Position numbers and translations under genes: made by a program. The notes under the pieces were generated by a model. The model was not told the DNA's origin and did no database searches. It saw nothing but the letters and a program-made list of their open reading frames with translations. Source: Bolinopsis microptera (taxonomy: Eukaryota > Ctenophora > Tentaculata > Lobata > Bolinopsidae). Taken from it: 64,000 nucleotides of DNA. Below are positions 1-10,548 of the stretch, piece by piece (the stretch's first letter is position 1; each line of letters starts with the position of its first letter). Where the stretch lies: contig NC_087079.1 of the NCBI RefSeq assembly GCF_026151205.1, positions 14,942,445-15,006,444 on the forward strand, given 5' to 3'.

Positions 1-530
1 TCTAGTGAATTTTTATACCGATAAAAATATGTTTTATCTAGATAAACAGATAAATTATTTTAACGAATTATCGGAGATAATTATCGGTTACGATTATCGG
101 AGTGGATAGCCTAGTTTCATGTCTCATGAATCACTCGTCACGTGTCATTCCATATATAAGTGCCGTTTTATAAATATTTAAGAGGTCATGTTCGAGCAGT
201 TCTGTTATCTTCTATGTTACTATCATAATCTTTATATTACTTTCAAGAGTTATACCTCATAGTTATACCGTGTTTCCTTTATACGCAAACATCGTAAAAC
301 AACCTGCATCACAGCTAAAACTTCCTGCTAGTTATGCTCACCTGCTGAAAACTGCTCTATATTTATCAGCGATTAGATAATTTGAATGGCACCAACTGCC
401 AACATCTCTGATGTGTGCTCTTACCCTGTGTTAATTGTGTTTCTGTATATTCGCTCGTTTGTTGGTAACAATTTAGTGAAAAACGTCTAGAAAATATATC
501 CTATTTCCTTTATCTTAATCTGCACTCTGC
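1..530. other. No gene seen, AT-rich
   Basis: No open frame of useful length, splice-flanked exon or RNA gene was recognised. The first 120 bases are rich in short GATAA/TTATC motifs without a clear repeat unit. Confidence 0.5.
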
Positions 531-855
531 AGTTTACTTACTTTATTTTACTTTACGTTGTTTAGCTGCAAGGCAGCAGGGTCATCTATGAAAACCACCT
601 TTTTCTTTTACTTCGGACAACCATGGCCGACACCAGCACTTACAGGAACCCGAAGGATCGATAACTAAGGCCAGCGACGGTTAAGGTATTATGCCACACT
701 TTCTTCGCCTGTGGCATCGGAATCCTTAGCAGAACGGCAACGCCGCTCACCCCATGGCTAGCGGCACAGGCGGGGATCGAACCCGCAACCTCGTGATTGA
801 GAAGCATATCACGAGTAAGGCAGGTCGACTAACGAACTGCGCCACTAAGCCAGTT
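531..855 (-). mobile_element. tRNA-derived SINE
   Basis: Read on the minus strand, the element opens with a tRNA-like head: an A-box-like stretch (TAGTGGCGCAGTTCGTTAG) just inside position 855 and a B box containing GGTTCGATC at 775-783, spaced as in a tRNA. About 200 bases of unrelated body follow. It ends in a degenerate AAAGTAAAATAAAGTAAG tail near 531-560. This is the standard plan of a Pol III SINE: head, body, simple 3' tail. It is seen directly; the SINE family is not identified. It lies 230 bases upstream of the secreted VWC-like gene and probably has no link to it. Confidence 0.7.
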
Positions 856-1088
856 TAATCTTTATTTACATTCTTTTGAAATAGATTGATCTGAATTCTG
901 ATCTGAATTCTGATCTGAAGACTTAATAATTGTTGTTGAAACCTCCGGTTTTTGCAATCACAAGTGACATTTAAAAAAATTAGTTTTGTGAATAATAAGT
1001 TTACACCTGCTCACAGCTTTAAAATTTTCTTTTTGATTAGTAACTTTTACCGTTTCAACCTTCATTTGTTCACATTAACTACCACAGA

Positions 1089-1654
1089 ATGATGATAGTT
1101 AAACTGCTGTTTCTCCTTCCTCTGGTCCTGGCTGGAGATGACAGTGGTGCCACCCCCGGTGACGGTGGTGACTCCCCCGGTGACTCCCCTGGTGCCGTAT
1201 GCTATTACGTGACACAGCGTACCAAGTAGGTGACATGCTAAAAGAATATTGCTCAGACTGTTCATGTGGACTTGACGGTGAGTGGGACTGCAAAGAAAAG
1301 CCATGCTGTTTGTATGTTGATCCGACGAGTGGAACTGGCGCTACAACACGTGTTTATCCGGGAGATAGGTTTTACGATGGGTGTAGGAAGTGCATATGTA
1401 AGGCTAATCATAAGGGTGAATTGATGAGTCTGTGCAAAAAAATTGGATGTCCAGACAAATGCTCATACGAGAATTGGGATGGGCTCATAGGATACGCCAA
1501 AATAGGAGAGATGATTAACGTTAGATATTCTCCAGATAGTAAGGAAAAAGAATGTCCCAGAATCTGTGAGTGCAAGAAAAATGTCAGGGGCCTGGCTGTG
1601 GTGAGCTGTGCTTTTGATGATGGAATTATTTTAAAAGCTTGTGTCCCCCTTTAA
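1089..1654 (+). pseudogene. Secreted VWC-like cysteine-rich protein, frameshifted
   Basis: An ATG at 1089 opens a classical signal peptide (MMIVKLLFLLPLVLAG), then a short Gly/Asp/Pro-rich linker and the start of a cysteine module (VCYY). This frame hits TAG about 40 codons in. The frame that starts at 1199 continues the same module and runs to 1654. It has three consecutive cysteine modules, including C-x-D-C-x-C and DGCRKCIC patterns typical of von Willebrand factor C domains. Restoring one base near 1207-1210 would bring the usual CYYG...GD pattern of a VWC domain into one frame. I infer a secreted extracellular protein of about 188 residues, without introns, broken by a single-base deletion or a consensus error. 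The exact family (VWC against another small Cys-rich fold) is not certain. Confidence 0.6.
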
Positions 1655-1970
1655 GTTTCTAGCAGACAATTAACAGATTCTGTAATTTGTGAGCAAAACG
1701 TTCTCGTAGGTCTGGGTGCTTACCAGTAACCATGCTTCAGATACCAGTAAAATTTTACCCTGATTGATTTTATTTGCTCCTTACTCAAAGAAAGATTTCG
1801 TAAACAAATATGTAAAATGTTATTTTTTGCTTGTACCTGTCAAAACCTGGTTTTATTTTGTTTAGTAATTTATTTCCTACATGATATGTGGTTGATCAAG
1901 AAATACCTACGGTATAACAATTAAACAACGGTATAACAATTAAACAACTTAACCTGAAAAGTGAATATAC
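1655..1970. other. No gene seen between VWC-like and BTB genes
   Basis: The region holds a short direct repeat (ACGGTATAACAATTAAACA, twice near 1910-1945) and AT-rich sequence. I looked on the minus strand for the next exon of the BTB gene (BACK or Kelch coding) and saw none. Confidence 0.5.
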
Positions 1971-3022
1971 CTCATACTGATAAAAGACAAGCGATCAGCT
2001 GCCAACACCAGTTCCTGGACGTTGTACACATCTATAGTAACCTGACCCGTGTATGTGTAGTCTATCAGTATCGACATTATTTCTGGGCTTACTCCTAGTG
2101 TGGAATCAAGTTGTGACATTGCGATAGTACCGCAGACACTTTGTCAATTTCAGGTGAGCATTCTTTTAAACATGAATTATAATCAGCTGTTGTCATAAAC
2201 AAACAATTAATATCTGACTGGAAATTCTTTTTGAAATCTGAGGGCTACAGTTTTGTTTCAAATCATATTCTACAAAAGATCATTCATGTAACAATTTGAG
2301 CATGCAAATTTCGAAATCAATTTTTACGGGTTTTCATACCTTTTATTTCGATTTCTTCTTGATTGCACTCAGTCATGCCAGAAAGAAACATGCTGTTGAA
2401 GTACCGAGACCTGGCTGCTAGTATTACCTAAAAAACAAATAAGATCACAGCAACATCTCATCACAATACTCATCAGACTGGCAGTTGTTGGAAATAAAAA
2501 CATCTAAGATTTAATAAAATTAGTACCTGACTTACCTTATGACAGGAAAACTTTGTTGTTCCTGTCACCACAACCACATCGCAGAGCAAATCCTTTTCTT
2601 TAAAATCTGACAAGGTATCCAAAAGCTGAAAATAAAGGGGTGTTTAATAATCAATTCTGTTCAAGATATATAATCTTCATTTATAAATACATTTTATTTG
2701 TGTACATGATGTAAAAGAGTTTATAAATTTCAATTAAACCTTGTATTGAAAGGGAATTATATATCCAAACTGAACTGAATATTGAATAAGGTTATAAAAC
2801 AACAAAGTGGATAAAACAAAAAGTAAAATAAAAATCCCTCTCAAAACTTACACTCTGAGAGCTATTAGGCTCCTTATAGACAAAAGAGGCCATCTCACCC
2901 ATCTCGTTACTCCCAGCTAAAGACAGCGATTGAAGTGGTTCAATGTTTGTTTGCTGTCCCATAGAATCATTGTCGTCATCAAGATTAACTTCAAGGGCCA
3001 CTTTAGATGTAGGCTGAGTCAT
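1971..3022 (-). CDS. BTB/POZ-domain protein (KLHL-like), four exons, 3' part not found
   Basis: Minus-strand exons: 3022-2852 (start ATG, 57 codons, donor GTAAGT), 2625-2536, 2427-2340 and 2094-1971, all with GT-AG borders and consistent phase. The N-terminus (MTQPTSK...) is acidic and unstructured. Exons 2-4 read as a BTB domain: DFKEKDLLCDVVVV...FSCHK, then VILAARSRYFNSMFLSGM, then SPEIMSILIDYTYTG...ELVLAADRLSF. BTB domains dimerise, and in KLHL proteins they bind Cullin-3 to build ubiquitin ligases. After exon 4 I see a possible donor (GAG/GTATAT) or, if unspliced, a stop nine codons on. No BACK or Kelch exon is recognisable down to position 1, so the gene either continues outside the window or is a truncated copy. 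Exon 1 alone gives a misleading 76-residue frame. Confidence 0.7.
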
Positions 3023-3068
3023 ACAATCCTAAACGTTTATGAAATTTAGATTATCATAATAATAATAA

Positions 3069-3119
3069 CAAGAATTGCGCCCGTTGTTTCGTTTTGGCGG
3101 ACGCTAGATTTCCATTCCA
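3069..3119. repeat. ~51-bp sequence also present at 10,717-10,768
   Basis: This stretch with the core GTTTCGTTTTGGCGGACGCT lies just upstream of the BTB gene start. It recurs, nearly identical and in the same orientation, near 10,717-10,768. It may be part of the BTB promoter/5' UTR that was copied, or a fragment of a dispersed repeat. Confidence 0.7.
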
Positions 3120-3389
3120 CATTTACTTTAAATTTAACTATAAGCTCCAATCAGCTCACTTCAATCTTCATGATAATAATATTTCAATTGACAAATTATG
3201 CATTAAATACGGGAAACACTTGAAATTCAATTCAATTAAGCTGTAGAACTTAACTTGTATCTGTAATTCAAGAAATTGTAAATGTAAGCAAAGCCAAAGG
3301 TAAACTATACTCGTGTACACATCAATACACTACGCGTGCCACGTACAGATTGGGCTCATAACCTAATATTACATATTATACATTACATC

Positions 3390-3452
3390 TTCACATAGCA
3401 ATGTGTATACGCGTACTGCGTGACGAGAGGGCTCTGGTTAGACTTAGAGCAA
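3390..3452 (+). mobile_element. Micro-element family D (TTCACATAG...AGAGCAA)
   Basis: 63 bp, starting TTCACATAGC and ending TTAGAGCAA, flanked by CATTACATC (3381-3389) and CATTACATT (3453-3461), a 9-bp target duplication with one mismatch. It is a deletion variant of the copies at 13,182 and 20,615. The poly-G element that follows inserted into its right-hand duplication, so this one is older. Confidence 0.7.
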
Positions 3453-3462
3453 CATTACATTG

Positions 3463-4252
3463 GGGGGGTACCACTGTCCATTTTGTCCATTTTGTCTTTG
3501 TCTTTTTTTACATTTTTTTGTGAAGGACAGTGTTTTGGGGACAAAATGGACAATACTAGGGACAAAAGGGACAAAAGGGACAAAAATTTTGGACAAATGA
3601 GACAAAAAATTAGACAAGCTCAAATGTAGAGAATGTATATTATATTCTACTCGACATCAACAATTTAGATTTTCATGTCAGTGTTTTGCTGTACTTAGAA
3701 TCAACTGAAACCACTGAAGGGACTGAAATAAGCAGAATTCATCGACGGCATCACATAAATAAATGTGTACACGGTTCAGTCAATATTTCATTAATCCCAT
3801 TAATCAAGTGGTGATATCAAAAAAGTCATCATCAAGTTCAGCTCATATGTCAAATGTGAATCAGTGAGCAGGCATATCGGACTAGACCAAGTTGTCTTGA
3901 ACAGTGAGTACACTAAGGCTGATATATAACCAAGATTGACTTTACTGTTCTGTCTGAATTTACCCAACTTATTAGCTTGTTGGAACTGTGCCTGAACTTA
4001 TTTTTTGCATTTCAACGGATAATTGACCTTATTTTCTTTACTGTCCATTTTGTCCCTGTCTATTTGTCTCGTTTGTCCCTGTCCTTTTTGTCCATTTTGT
4101 CCTTTTTGTCCCCGTCTTTTTTGTCTTTTTTGTCCCTATTATCTTTTTTTGTCCCTTTTGTCCCTCTTGTCCCTTTTGTCCCTTTTGTCTTTGTCTTTTT
4201 TCAGTTTTTTTTGTGCAGGGATAAAATGGACAGTGGTACCCCCCCCCCCCCC
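3463..4252. mobile_element. Non-autonomous DNA element with poly-G/poly-C ends
   Basis: The left end reads GGGGGGTACCACTGTCCATT and the right end is its inverse, finishing in 14 C. The flanks TACATTG (3456-3462 and 4253-4259) are a perfect 7-bp duplication. Both subterminal regions are arrays of TGTCCYTTT / GGGACAAAA units in opposite orientation, so a single strand could fold back. No transposase is encoded; long open frames in the T-rich array are composition artefacts. It shares its end style and 7-bp duplication with 53,044-55,994, although the unique parts differ. I do not assign a superfamily. Confidence 0.75.
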
Positions 4253-4259
4253 TACATTG

Positions 4260-4710
4260 TATTCGTATACATAGATCACAGGCTATCTATACATCACATC
4301 TCCGCAAACAATCCTCGAGCGCGCGCGCAACTTTTTCGTTGCATGGTAACGGACGTAAGGAAGGAAGGAAGGACACACGACATATTTAAACCCACCTATC
4401 TTGTTCTCCAAAATCCACGTTTTTCTGCAAAAACCTCCATTCGTAACCTTTCACTATTGCCTTTTTAAAAAAGGGTTAAATGGAAAAAATTGTTGTTAAT
4501 AACTCAATAGCCCCTACTTGTGGGCACAACAATTCATTTTATTTGGAACTAAAACTGGACTGCCTCTGAGTTTTTTTAAATCCAAGGAATTTTGAGAGAA
4601 GCAGGGGCAATGTGATAACCTAACTAAAATTTTACTTCCCGGAAAGAGTGAAATGTGTGTGTAGGCCATTACAACTCACACATCAGGTCATTTTATCCAG
4701 ATCTGGGTTT
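4260..4710. other. No gene seen
   Basis: Holds a GCGCGCGC run near 4320, a short AAGG microsatellite near 4358 and AT-rich sequence up to the LINE poly(A) end. Nothing else recognised. Confidence 0.5.
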
Positions 4711-4938
4711 TTTTTTTTTTTTTTTTAGAGAGGCTGGGCCTGGTTGGCCCACGAGAGGATAGCATATGAATGCTTTGCCTACCTCTGGGGTATGGCAGTC
4801 CTGTGGGAGGATGCCAGTGGAATCAAGATGTGTAATCAAGGATGATGGTAAGTGTTGTGGGGTGTGTCATAGATAAACGCTTAAGTGGTGGTTGAGTGTG
4901 GAAGAGAGAGGCGAAATAAGACGGCGTTAAAGTAGTCG

Positions 4939-6507
4939 CTATGTTACACCTGTCTGGTCCAACTCCTCTGGCACCACTAAGCGTTTAGTGTGGTTTGTAA
5001 AGTTGACAATGGTGGAGATGTGTTGGTTGTCGAATATGTCATTGACAGAGAGGTAGTAGTCCCGGAAATATTGACCTCTTATTTGGGCAATAGCCGGGCA
5101 CTGTCCGAGAAAGTGTGAGACAGTCTCCTCTTCGTCGCCGCATTTAGGACAAGCACTTGTGTCTGATTTGCGAATGGTGTGTAGGTGTTTGTTGAGGCCA
5201 CAATGTCCCGTGATGAGGTGCACTGCAGTTCTATAATTTTGTCTGTTGTTACTGAGTGTAGTGTTGAGATTTTTGATGATGTTGATGTTTTTATGTCCAA
5301 GTGTCAGTTTAGTGTGTCTGGGACCATCAGTAATCCATGATTCTTGATTAAGTTTTGTGACTTTGTCGTTGATCAGGCGTTTGATGTAAGATTGTGGAAT
5401 TGGGCAATTCAAAGTGGATTCACTGGTTGTACCATTTTTGGCCAGCTCGTCTGCTTTTTCATTACCCCACAATCCAATGTGTGCAGCTATCCATCTGATC
5501 TCTAAGGTGTTAGTGGATCCGAGTGTATTGAGGGTGTCGTAACAGTCTCTAGTAGTCCTACTCCTCGTTGAAGGTGAGGATATGGCTTGAATAGAGGAGA
5601 GACTGTCTGACCATATGATGATGTGTGTGTTTGTATAAGTTGATAGATATTTACAAGCTTCGATGATGGCAGTGAGTTCTGTTTGATAAACGGTGCAATA
5701 ATCGGGAAGCTTGAATGATCTTTCATCTAGTGTAGTGTTGTTGTTGTCTGTGGTGATAATATAACCAGCCCCGCTACCTGAGTCTGTGCGTGACCCGTCT
5801 GTGTAGCAGGTGATGGTTTCACTGGGGATGTTGTCGATGGTGTTTTGGAGTGAGCCTCTATATCCAATGTTGTCAGCTCCAGGAGTGGTGACCGTGAAGC
5901 GTCGTTCAAGCATCATGGTTGGTATAGATAGGTCTCTCTCTGCTTTGGGTGGTATGTTGAGATCTACCATGAATTGTTTGTTGATAGTGGTGTGAGTTGT
6001 GATGGTACCTTTTCTGGGGGCGATAGTTTCGAGGGTTAGGCTTCCATAGGCTTGAAGCCTGGCTGTGCCCTTTGCTGCTTCACCTCTCAGGAAAAGTATG
6101 ATATCTGGAGTGTTAGTGAGGTGGTTCAGTGCGATGAAGGGAGTACTAGGCATGGCACCAGACATCATTCTCAATGCCAATGCCTGAACTCGTTTGAACT
6201 TCCTCGCGTTGGTGTCTGTTTGGGTTGCTCTAATCCATATACTACAGCAGTATGATAGAATAGGTCTGATGACAGCGGTGTACATCCATTTGCATGTTTT
6301 AGGGCTCATACCCCAAGTGGGGCCGACAGCTCTTCTACATTGCATAAGGGATGCCGTAGCTTTTTTGGTGGTATTGGTGATATGTTCATTGAAATTGAGC
6401 TTGCTGTCGAGGGTCACTCCTAGGAATTTGGCAGATTTGGATAGACCTATAGTGGTGTTACCCACCACCACAGGTCTTAGTGTCCATTTCTTATTCCAGG
6501 TAAACAT
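4939..6507 (-). pseudogene. LINE ORF2 C-terminal part: RT thumb, RNase H, CCHC knuckle
   Basis: Translation shows the end of the RT/thumb region, then an RNase H type I domain with its acidic residues in order: D in CYTDGSR, E in YQTELTAIIEA, D in WSDSLSSIQAI and the ADELAK helix. A zinc knuckle CPKCGDEEETVSHFLGQCP near the C-terminus is usual for these LINEs. The start methionine is not real: the frame is the continuation, after a frameshift near 6585, of the RT frame upstream. RNase H degrades RNA in the RNA:DNA hybrid during target-primed reverse transcription. Confidence 0.85.
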
Positions 6508-8245
6508 GACTATTTGTGTTTTGAGTGCGCTTATGGATAGATCTTTGGTTTGGCACCATTTTTCTATTGTGTTGATGGTCTAAATCATTCCCCTCCGCTA
6601 GAGAGAGCAGATCGTCTGCAAAAGCTTGCAGATAACCTGGTATGTCTCTTGCGGTGTAGGCCAGGAGATCATCGACTACCAGGTTCCAGAGGAAAGGGGA
6701 AAGGATGCCACCTTGAGGGCACCCTCTCCGGATCCGAACCCTTGTCGACTTATCCTTATGATTTAATGTGATGAATCTGTTAGTTACCATGTTGATAATC
6801 CATTGTGCTGTGGCCAGATCCACTTTCGTGGTCTTGATAGCGTCAGAAATAGCCTTGAAAGAGACATTATCAAAAGCTCCCTCTATATCTAGAAAGACGC
6901 CTAGGACATATCCCTTCTTAGCTATCCTGCGCTCGATGGTGTGAGTAACTTTATGAAGGGCTGCTTCGGTTGAACATCCTTTCTTAAAGCCAAATTGTCG
7001 TTTGTTGATGTCTTTAGCGATATTAAGGTCGTGTTGCATATGCCACAGTATCACCTTCTCCTGTAGTTTTAACATCACTGGAGAAAGGGTGATAGTGCGA
7101 AATGACTTTGGTTGGTTGTAGTCAGTTTTTCCAGGCTTTGGGAGAAAGATTCCAAGGGATTCTTTCCACAAAGTTGGAATGTGTTGGGTTTCATGATTTT
7201 TTGTCATAATGGTTCTGGTGATGTCTTTGATGTGTGTCCAAGCTTTCTGTATGATGATAGGTTTGAGGGTGTCGGGTCCAGCAGCTTTCAACGGATCGAA
7301 GGATTTAAGAGCCTCCTCGATTCTGTCTGGGCTGTAGATGGTATTGAGTAAGGTGGTGGTGATTGGTAGAGGACCAGGTGGAGGCACTGGCGGATCAGTG
7401 ACACTATCCTTGAAGTGGGTTCGTGTCATGACCTCCAATGTCTCCTCTGCATTTTTGGTGATGTCTCCGTTTGGTTTGTAAACGGCTTCTAGTGTATGTT
7501 TGTTGTCGTTACAGGATTTCAGAATCTTATTCATCCTTCCGGATTCCTTAACAGACTCTGTTTCCTGACAAAAAGTTCTCCAGGCATTACGCTGGGAGTT
7601 GGTTATAAGTCTGTTGTATTGTTTGTTGCTCTCTCTAAGAGCGAGCCACAGGGCATCAGTCTTCTTTTTGCGGGCAGTAATCAGTTTTTGTCTTATTCCC
7701 CTCTGTGCTTCCTCTACTTCTTGAGTTAGCCAGGGGGGTTTGCAGACGGAACTTGAGATGTAAGTAATGGGGCATGCCTCCTCGAAGGCTTCCTTTAGTG
7801 CAGTATTGATTATGTCTATTTTGTGATCAATTTCAGTCGTAGTGTTGATTTGTGTGTTGTTAAGGTTGGGGTTATTCGATAGGATCTCATCAAATCTGTC
7901 CCAGTCAGTGTTTTTGACTAGTCGGATCTGTTTGGGTTCCTTCTTTGGCCCTGTAGTTATATCGAACATAATATAGCGATGGTCAGAGTTGGAGTAAAGG
8001 TCACTAACATGCCAGTTACTAATGAGATCTCCTCCCAACTGGTTTGTTATTGTGAGATCGATAATTGAGTTGTGGCCTCGAGAGTTGAGGAAGGTTGGGG
8101 ATGATCCTTTGTTGGCACATGACAGCCCTAGGGAGGAGAGAAAGTCAAGAAGCTCCTCTCCCCTTTTATTGCATGCCTTGTTCCCCCAAAGGGTGTGGTG
8201 GGAATTGGTGTCCGACCCTAAAAATGAGCGGGATGTTGTTATCAT
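6491..8245 (-). pseudogene. LINE ORF2 middle part: endonuclease end and reverse transcriptase
   Basis: The frame begins inside the endonuclease domain (GSDTNSHHTLWG; SIIDLTIT; SDHRYIMFDI is the conserved SDH box) and carries on through a linker into the RT. RT motif A is VFLDIEGAFDNVSF, motif B is GCPQGGILSPFLWNL and the catalytic box is QAFADDLLSL. The first residues and the last ~25 are out of the true frame, because single-base shifts join this segment to the neighbours at about 8240 and 6585. Catalytic residues remain, so decay is modest. Confidence 0.85.
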
Positions 8246-8885
8246 TTGCGTATTTTGCTAGAGGTGATGTTTCTTGTGGCGGTACCGGCCCATTTATATC
8301 CATGTACGAAGCTGCCAGAATGAGTTCTGTCGAGCTGAGTTGGATTTTAATGGCCACTTGATCGGGTGTTGTGAATTGTGTAAGTTCCCAACATTTTACT
8401 GTCAGGTTTTTGTGCAGTACAATAGCGGCACGGGGTCTTTTATCCCCGACCTTGTAGTAATATTGGGTGAGATCCTTATTGATGGGTGGTATTAGGTTTT
8501 TGTTATTAGAGTACGGTTCTGTTGCAAGAATGATTGGATTTCTCCGGCCGTGAGTGTTGATAAGGAGGGTTTTCCATGCATTGAACTTGCGTTTGAGATT
8601 AATTTGGGTGACAGAGTAAGTTTCAGACTGCTTATTGCGTGCTGCAATAGTAGTTTTTAACTTTTTTTGGCGTCTCTTCTTTTTTGTGCTAGTTTGAGCG
8701 TCATTGAGCGGAGTGGAAGCCGTCCCTCCCCCTAGACAGGTATTATGACCTATCATTGCCGGTGGGGCGCTGAGGAGTTGGACAGGGTTGGGTAGCAGCA
8801 GCTGGCCCTCCAGAAGGTACGCATGGTCCCTTCCAGACAAACAGCCCCCGCCAGACCTTCCCTGAACATGGCTCCCACAGTCCAC
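8166..8885 (-). pseudogene. LINE ORF2 N-terminal part: endonuclease start
   Basis: After a basic stretch (KKKRRQKKLKTT) the translation gives VTQINLKRKFNAWKTLL and LATEPYSNN, the N-terminal strand and catalytic-glutamate region of the AP-like endonuclease that nicks the target. It then gives KRPRAAIVLHKNL and LILAASYMDINGP. It shifts frame at about 8240, where the next segment takes over. The residues before position 50 (Gly/Leu-rich) may not belong to the protein. Confidence 0.8.
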
Positions 8886-9477
8886 TCAATAGACGTTTGT
8901 GTGTGAAATTGTGTTTGTTGTTATCTTTTGTTTGTGACCATATGTTCTCACGTGGGTGCGCGCACCCGCGCGAAGATATGATTTTTTTAGCTTTTAACAC
9001 AATAATGTCGTATGTCGGTTGGACCATTGAGACTTGCCGAGAGTCAAAAGTGGTCGGTTGAAAGTAGGTTGTTGGTCTGATCGCAATGCCAACTGTCGAT
9101 TCAAAGTCCCCATCCGGCCCGACTGCAAACAACTTAACTTGCTTAAGCTGGTCGTTATGGATAGTGACCGTCCCTCCAGTTGGCACCACTGTTGGTAGTA
9201 AAGGTTGGTTTTTGGTGTTGTTACAGTATATTACTTTATAGGGTTCGTGGACGGTGCACAAAGTGCATGAGTCAGACCCAAGAGTCCGTGCACATACATT
9301 CGTGTTTGCCGAAGCACACTCTATCCACGATCTATAAAGCAAATGGTTGATCAGTGAGGGTGTATCGTGAGTTTTAACACTTTCTGCGAATCGTAGAAAG
9401 ATGCTGAGAAATACTACGACGACAGTGTTGAAATGCCGCCCAATAAAGCAGGGAAAATGGGTGCTAATGATCGGCAT
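8743..9477 (-). CDS. Unrecognised Cys-rich ORF with N-terminal hydrophobic segment, chimeric
   Basis: 244 codons on the minus strand. The N-terminus has a hydrophobic stretch that could be a signal anchor. A region with six closely spaced cysteines follows (about residues 52-84), then a Thr/Val-rich part. The last ~60 residues overlap the start of the LINE endonuclease frame in another frame, so the ORF runs across a junction and its C-terminus is probably accidental. A 99-bp piece of it is repeated at 9,967-10,065. The layout could suit a fragment of a retroelement surface protein, but I do not recognise the family and assign no function. Confidence 0.3.
   Translation of the reverse strand: MPIISTHFPCFIGRHFNTVVVVFLSIFLRFAESVKTHDTPSLINHLLYRSWIECASANTNVCARTLGSDSCTLCTVHEPYKVIYCNNTKNQPLLPTVVPTGGTVTIHNDQLKQVKLFAVGPDGDFESTVGIAIRPTTYFQPTTFDSRQVSMVQPTYDIIVLKAKKIISSRGCAHPRENIWSQTKDNNKHNFTHKRLLSGLWEPCSGKVWRGLFVWKGPCVPSGGPAAATQPCPTPQRPTGNDRS
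9081..9179. repeat. 99-bp direct repeat, copy 1
   Basis: Matches 9,967-10,065 in the same orientation with few mismatches; it lies inside the unrecognised Cys-rich ORF. The shared core includes TTGCTTAAGCTGGTCG. Confidence 0.8.
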
Positions 9478-9479
9478 TA

Positions 9480-10548
9480 AGGGCCCGACCTGAAGCGCAC
9501 ACCCTAAACTTCAAAAACCCTATAGCTCAATGTGAATGAAAGCTGTGAGTGCTCAGGGAGGAAGGATCAGGTGAGTTAAATAGCCAAAAGAAGTGCACGT
9601 GCGACTTATGTCCAGTGATGCCCAGCTGGACAGTACGGCTTAGTTTCGGCAGGTCGAGTGAAGCCGAGTAAGCCCCCTTACCACGTCAAGGTCACTTAAC
9701 CGACTCCAGGCTGCAGTTCCAATCAATCCAAGAATGAAAGACACGAACAAGAAGTGGGTTGAAAGGAATTACAGTCAGATAAATCAGAGTAAGTGGGCGG
9801 AGTCTTCACGAATGCTCTGGTGCTCAGGACTGACTCCGCCGCCGTACTTATAATCCCAGCAATTCTAAAGCGTCCAGGAGGCCCCAGACGAGAGGCGGGA
9901 GCCCAAACCCCCCGTGCTAGCCCCGAGAAACGGGTCCAAGGCCCGAGAGTTTGACAAGAGCCAGGATCGCAATGCTAACTGTCGATTCAAAGTTCCCATC
10001 CGTCCCGACTGCAAACAACTTTACTTGCTTAAGCTGGTCGGTATGAATAGTAACCGTCCCTCCAGCCAGCACCACTCACCCATCCCCGCCGCACCCCCGT
10101 GCCAACCCCCAGATCTCAGACCATACCACGAGGAGCACGAACCCACACCAATCCCGCCCAGGACCCACCCAGCCGCTCGAATTACCGGGAAGCTGCCTGG
10201 CTAATGCTCTGGACCAGAACAAAAGGGGGTAAGATCTGGGTTGTGATGCGCCCAATAATAATATTGGCTGACTCCCGCATAGGTACGTGTCCATTTGTCT
10301 AGAAAGCTAGAATCACAAGCTACAACACACAGCTTCCCCAAATCAATGAAAATCTTTTTTAAAAAGTTTGCTATGAGACTAATATAACAGTATAACATCA
10401 TCTTACTATTTAAACTTCTATTGGGGCTTGTTTAGTGTTTAATACACACTTCAGTTAAAAAGTTAAGTGATTATATAGAATGATAAAAATTATGCATTCA
10501 ACAAAACTCTGAAAAGATTTAAAATATAGCTTCATTCAATATTTCGAA
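9480..10548. other. GC-richer segment without recognisable gene
   Basis: Roughly 9,480-10,230 is clearly richer in G and C than its surroundings and holds several CpG and CCCGCC-type motifs; the rest returns to AT-rich sequence. Short open frames here overlap on both strands and look like composition effects. It may be the 5' untranslated or promoter part of the retroelement to its left, but this is not shown by the sequence. Confidence 0.4.
9967..10065. repeat. 99-bp direct repeat, copy 2
   Basis: Second copy of 9,081-9,179, 886 bases away in the same orientation. Beyond the matching block the two flanks differ. Confidence 0.8.

Larger units (their letters stand above)
4711..8940 (-). mobile_element. 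LINE with EN, RT and RNase H, decayed (R1/I-like group)
   Basis: On the minus strand the order is apurinic-type endonuclease (8885 to about 8000), reverse transcriptase (about 7400-6550), RNase H (about 5800-5450) and a C-terminal CCHC knuckle (near 5150). It ends in a 20-base poly(A) read as poly(T) at 4711-4731. RNase H after RT is known from the I, R1, LOA and Tad groups, so I place it there without choosing a clade. Two frameshifts, near 8240 and 6585, break the second ORF. The 5' limit is uncertain because the sequence runs into an unrelated ORF around 8890-8980. A target duplication was not found. Confidence 0.85.

Noticed and set aside
3977-4468. 163-codon frame rich in Leu/Ser/Phe
   Set aside because: It lies in the TGTCC/T-rich subterminal array of the poly-G element and reads beyond its end; composition artefact.
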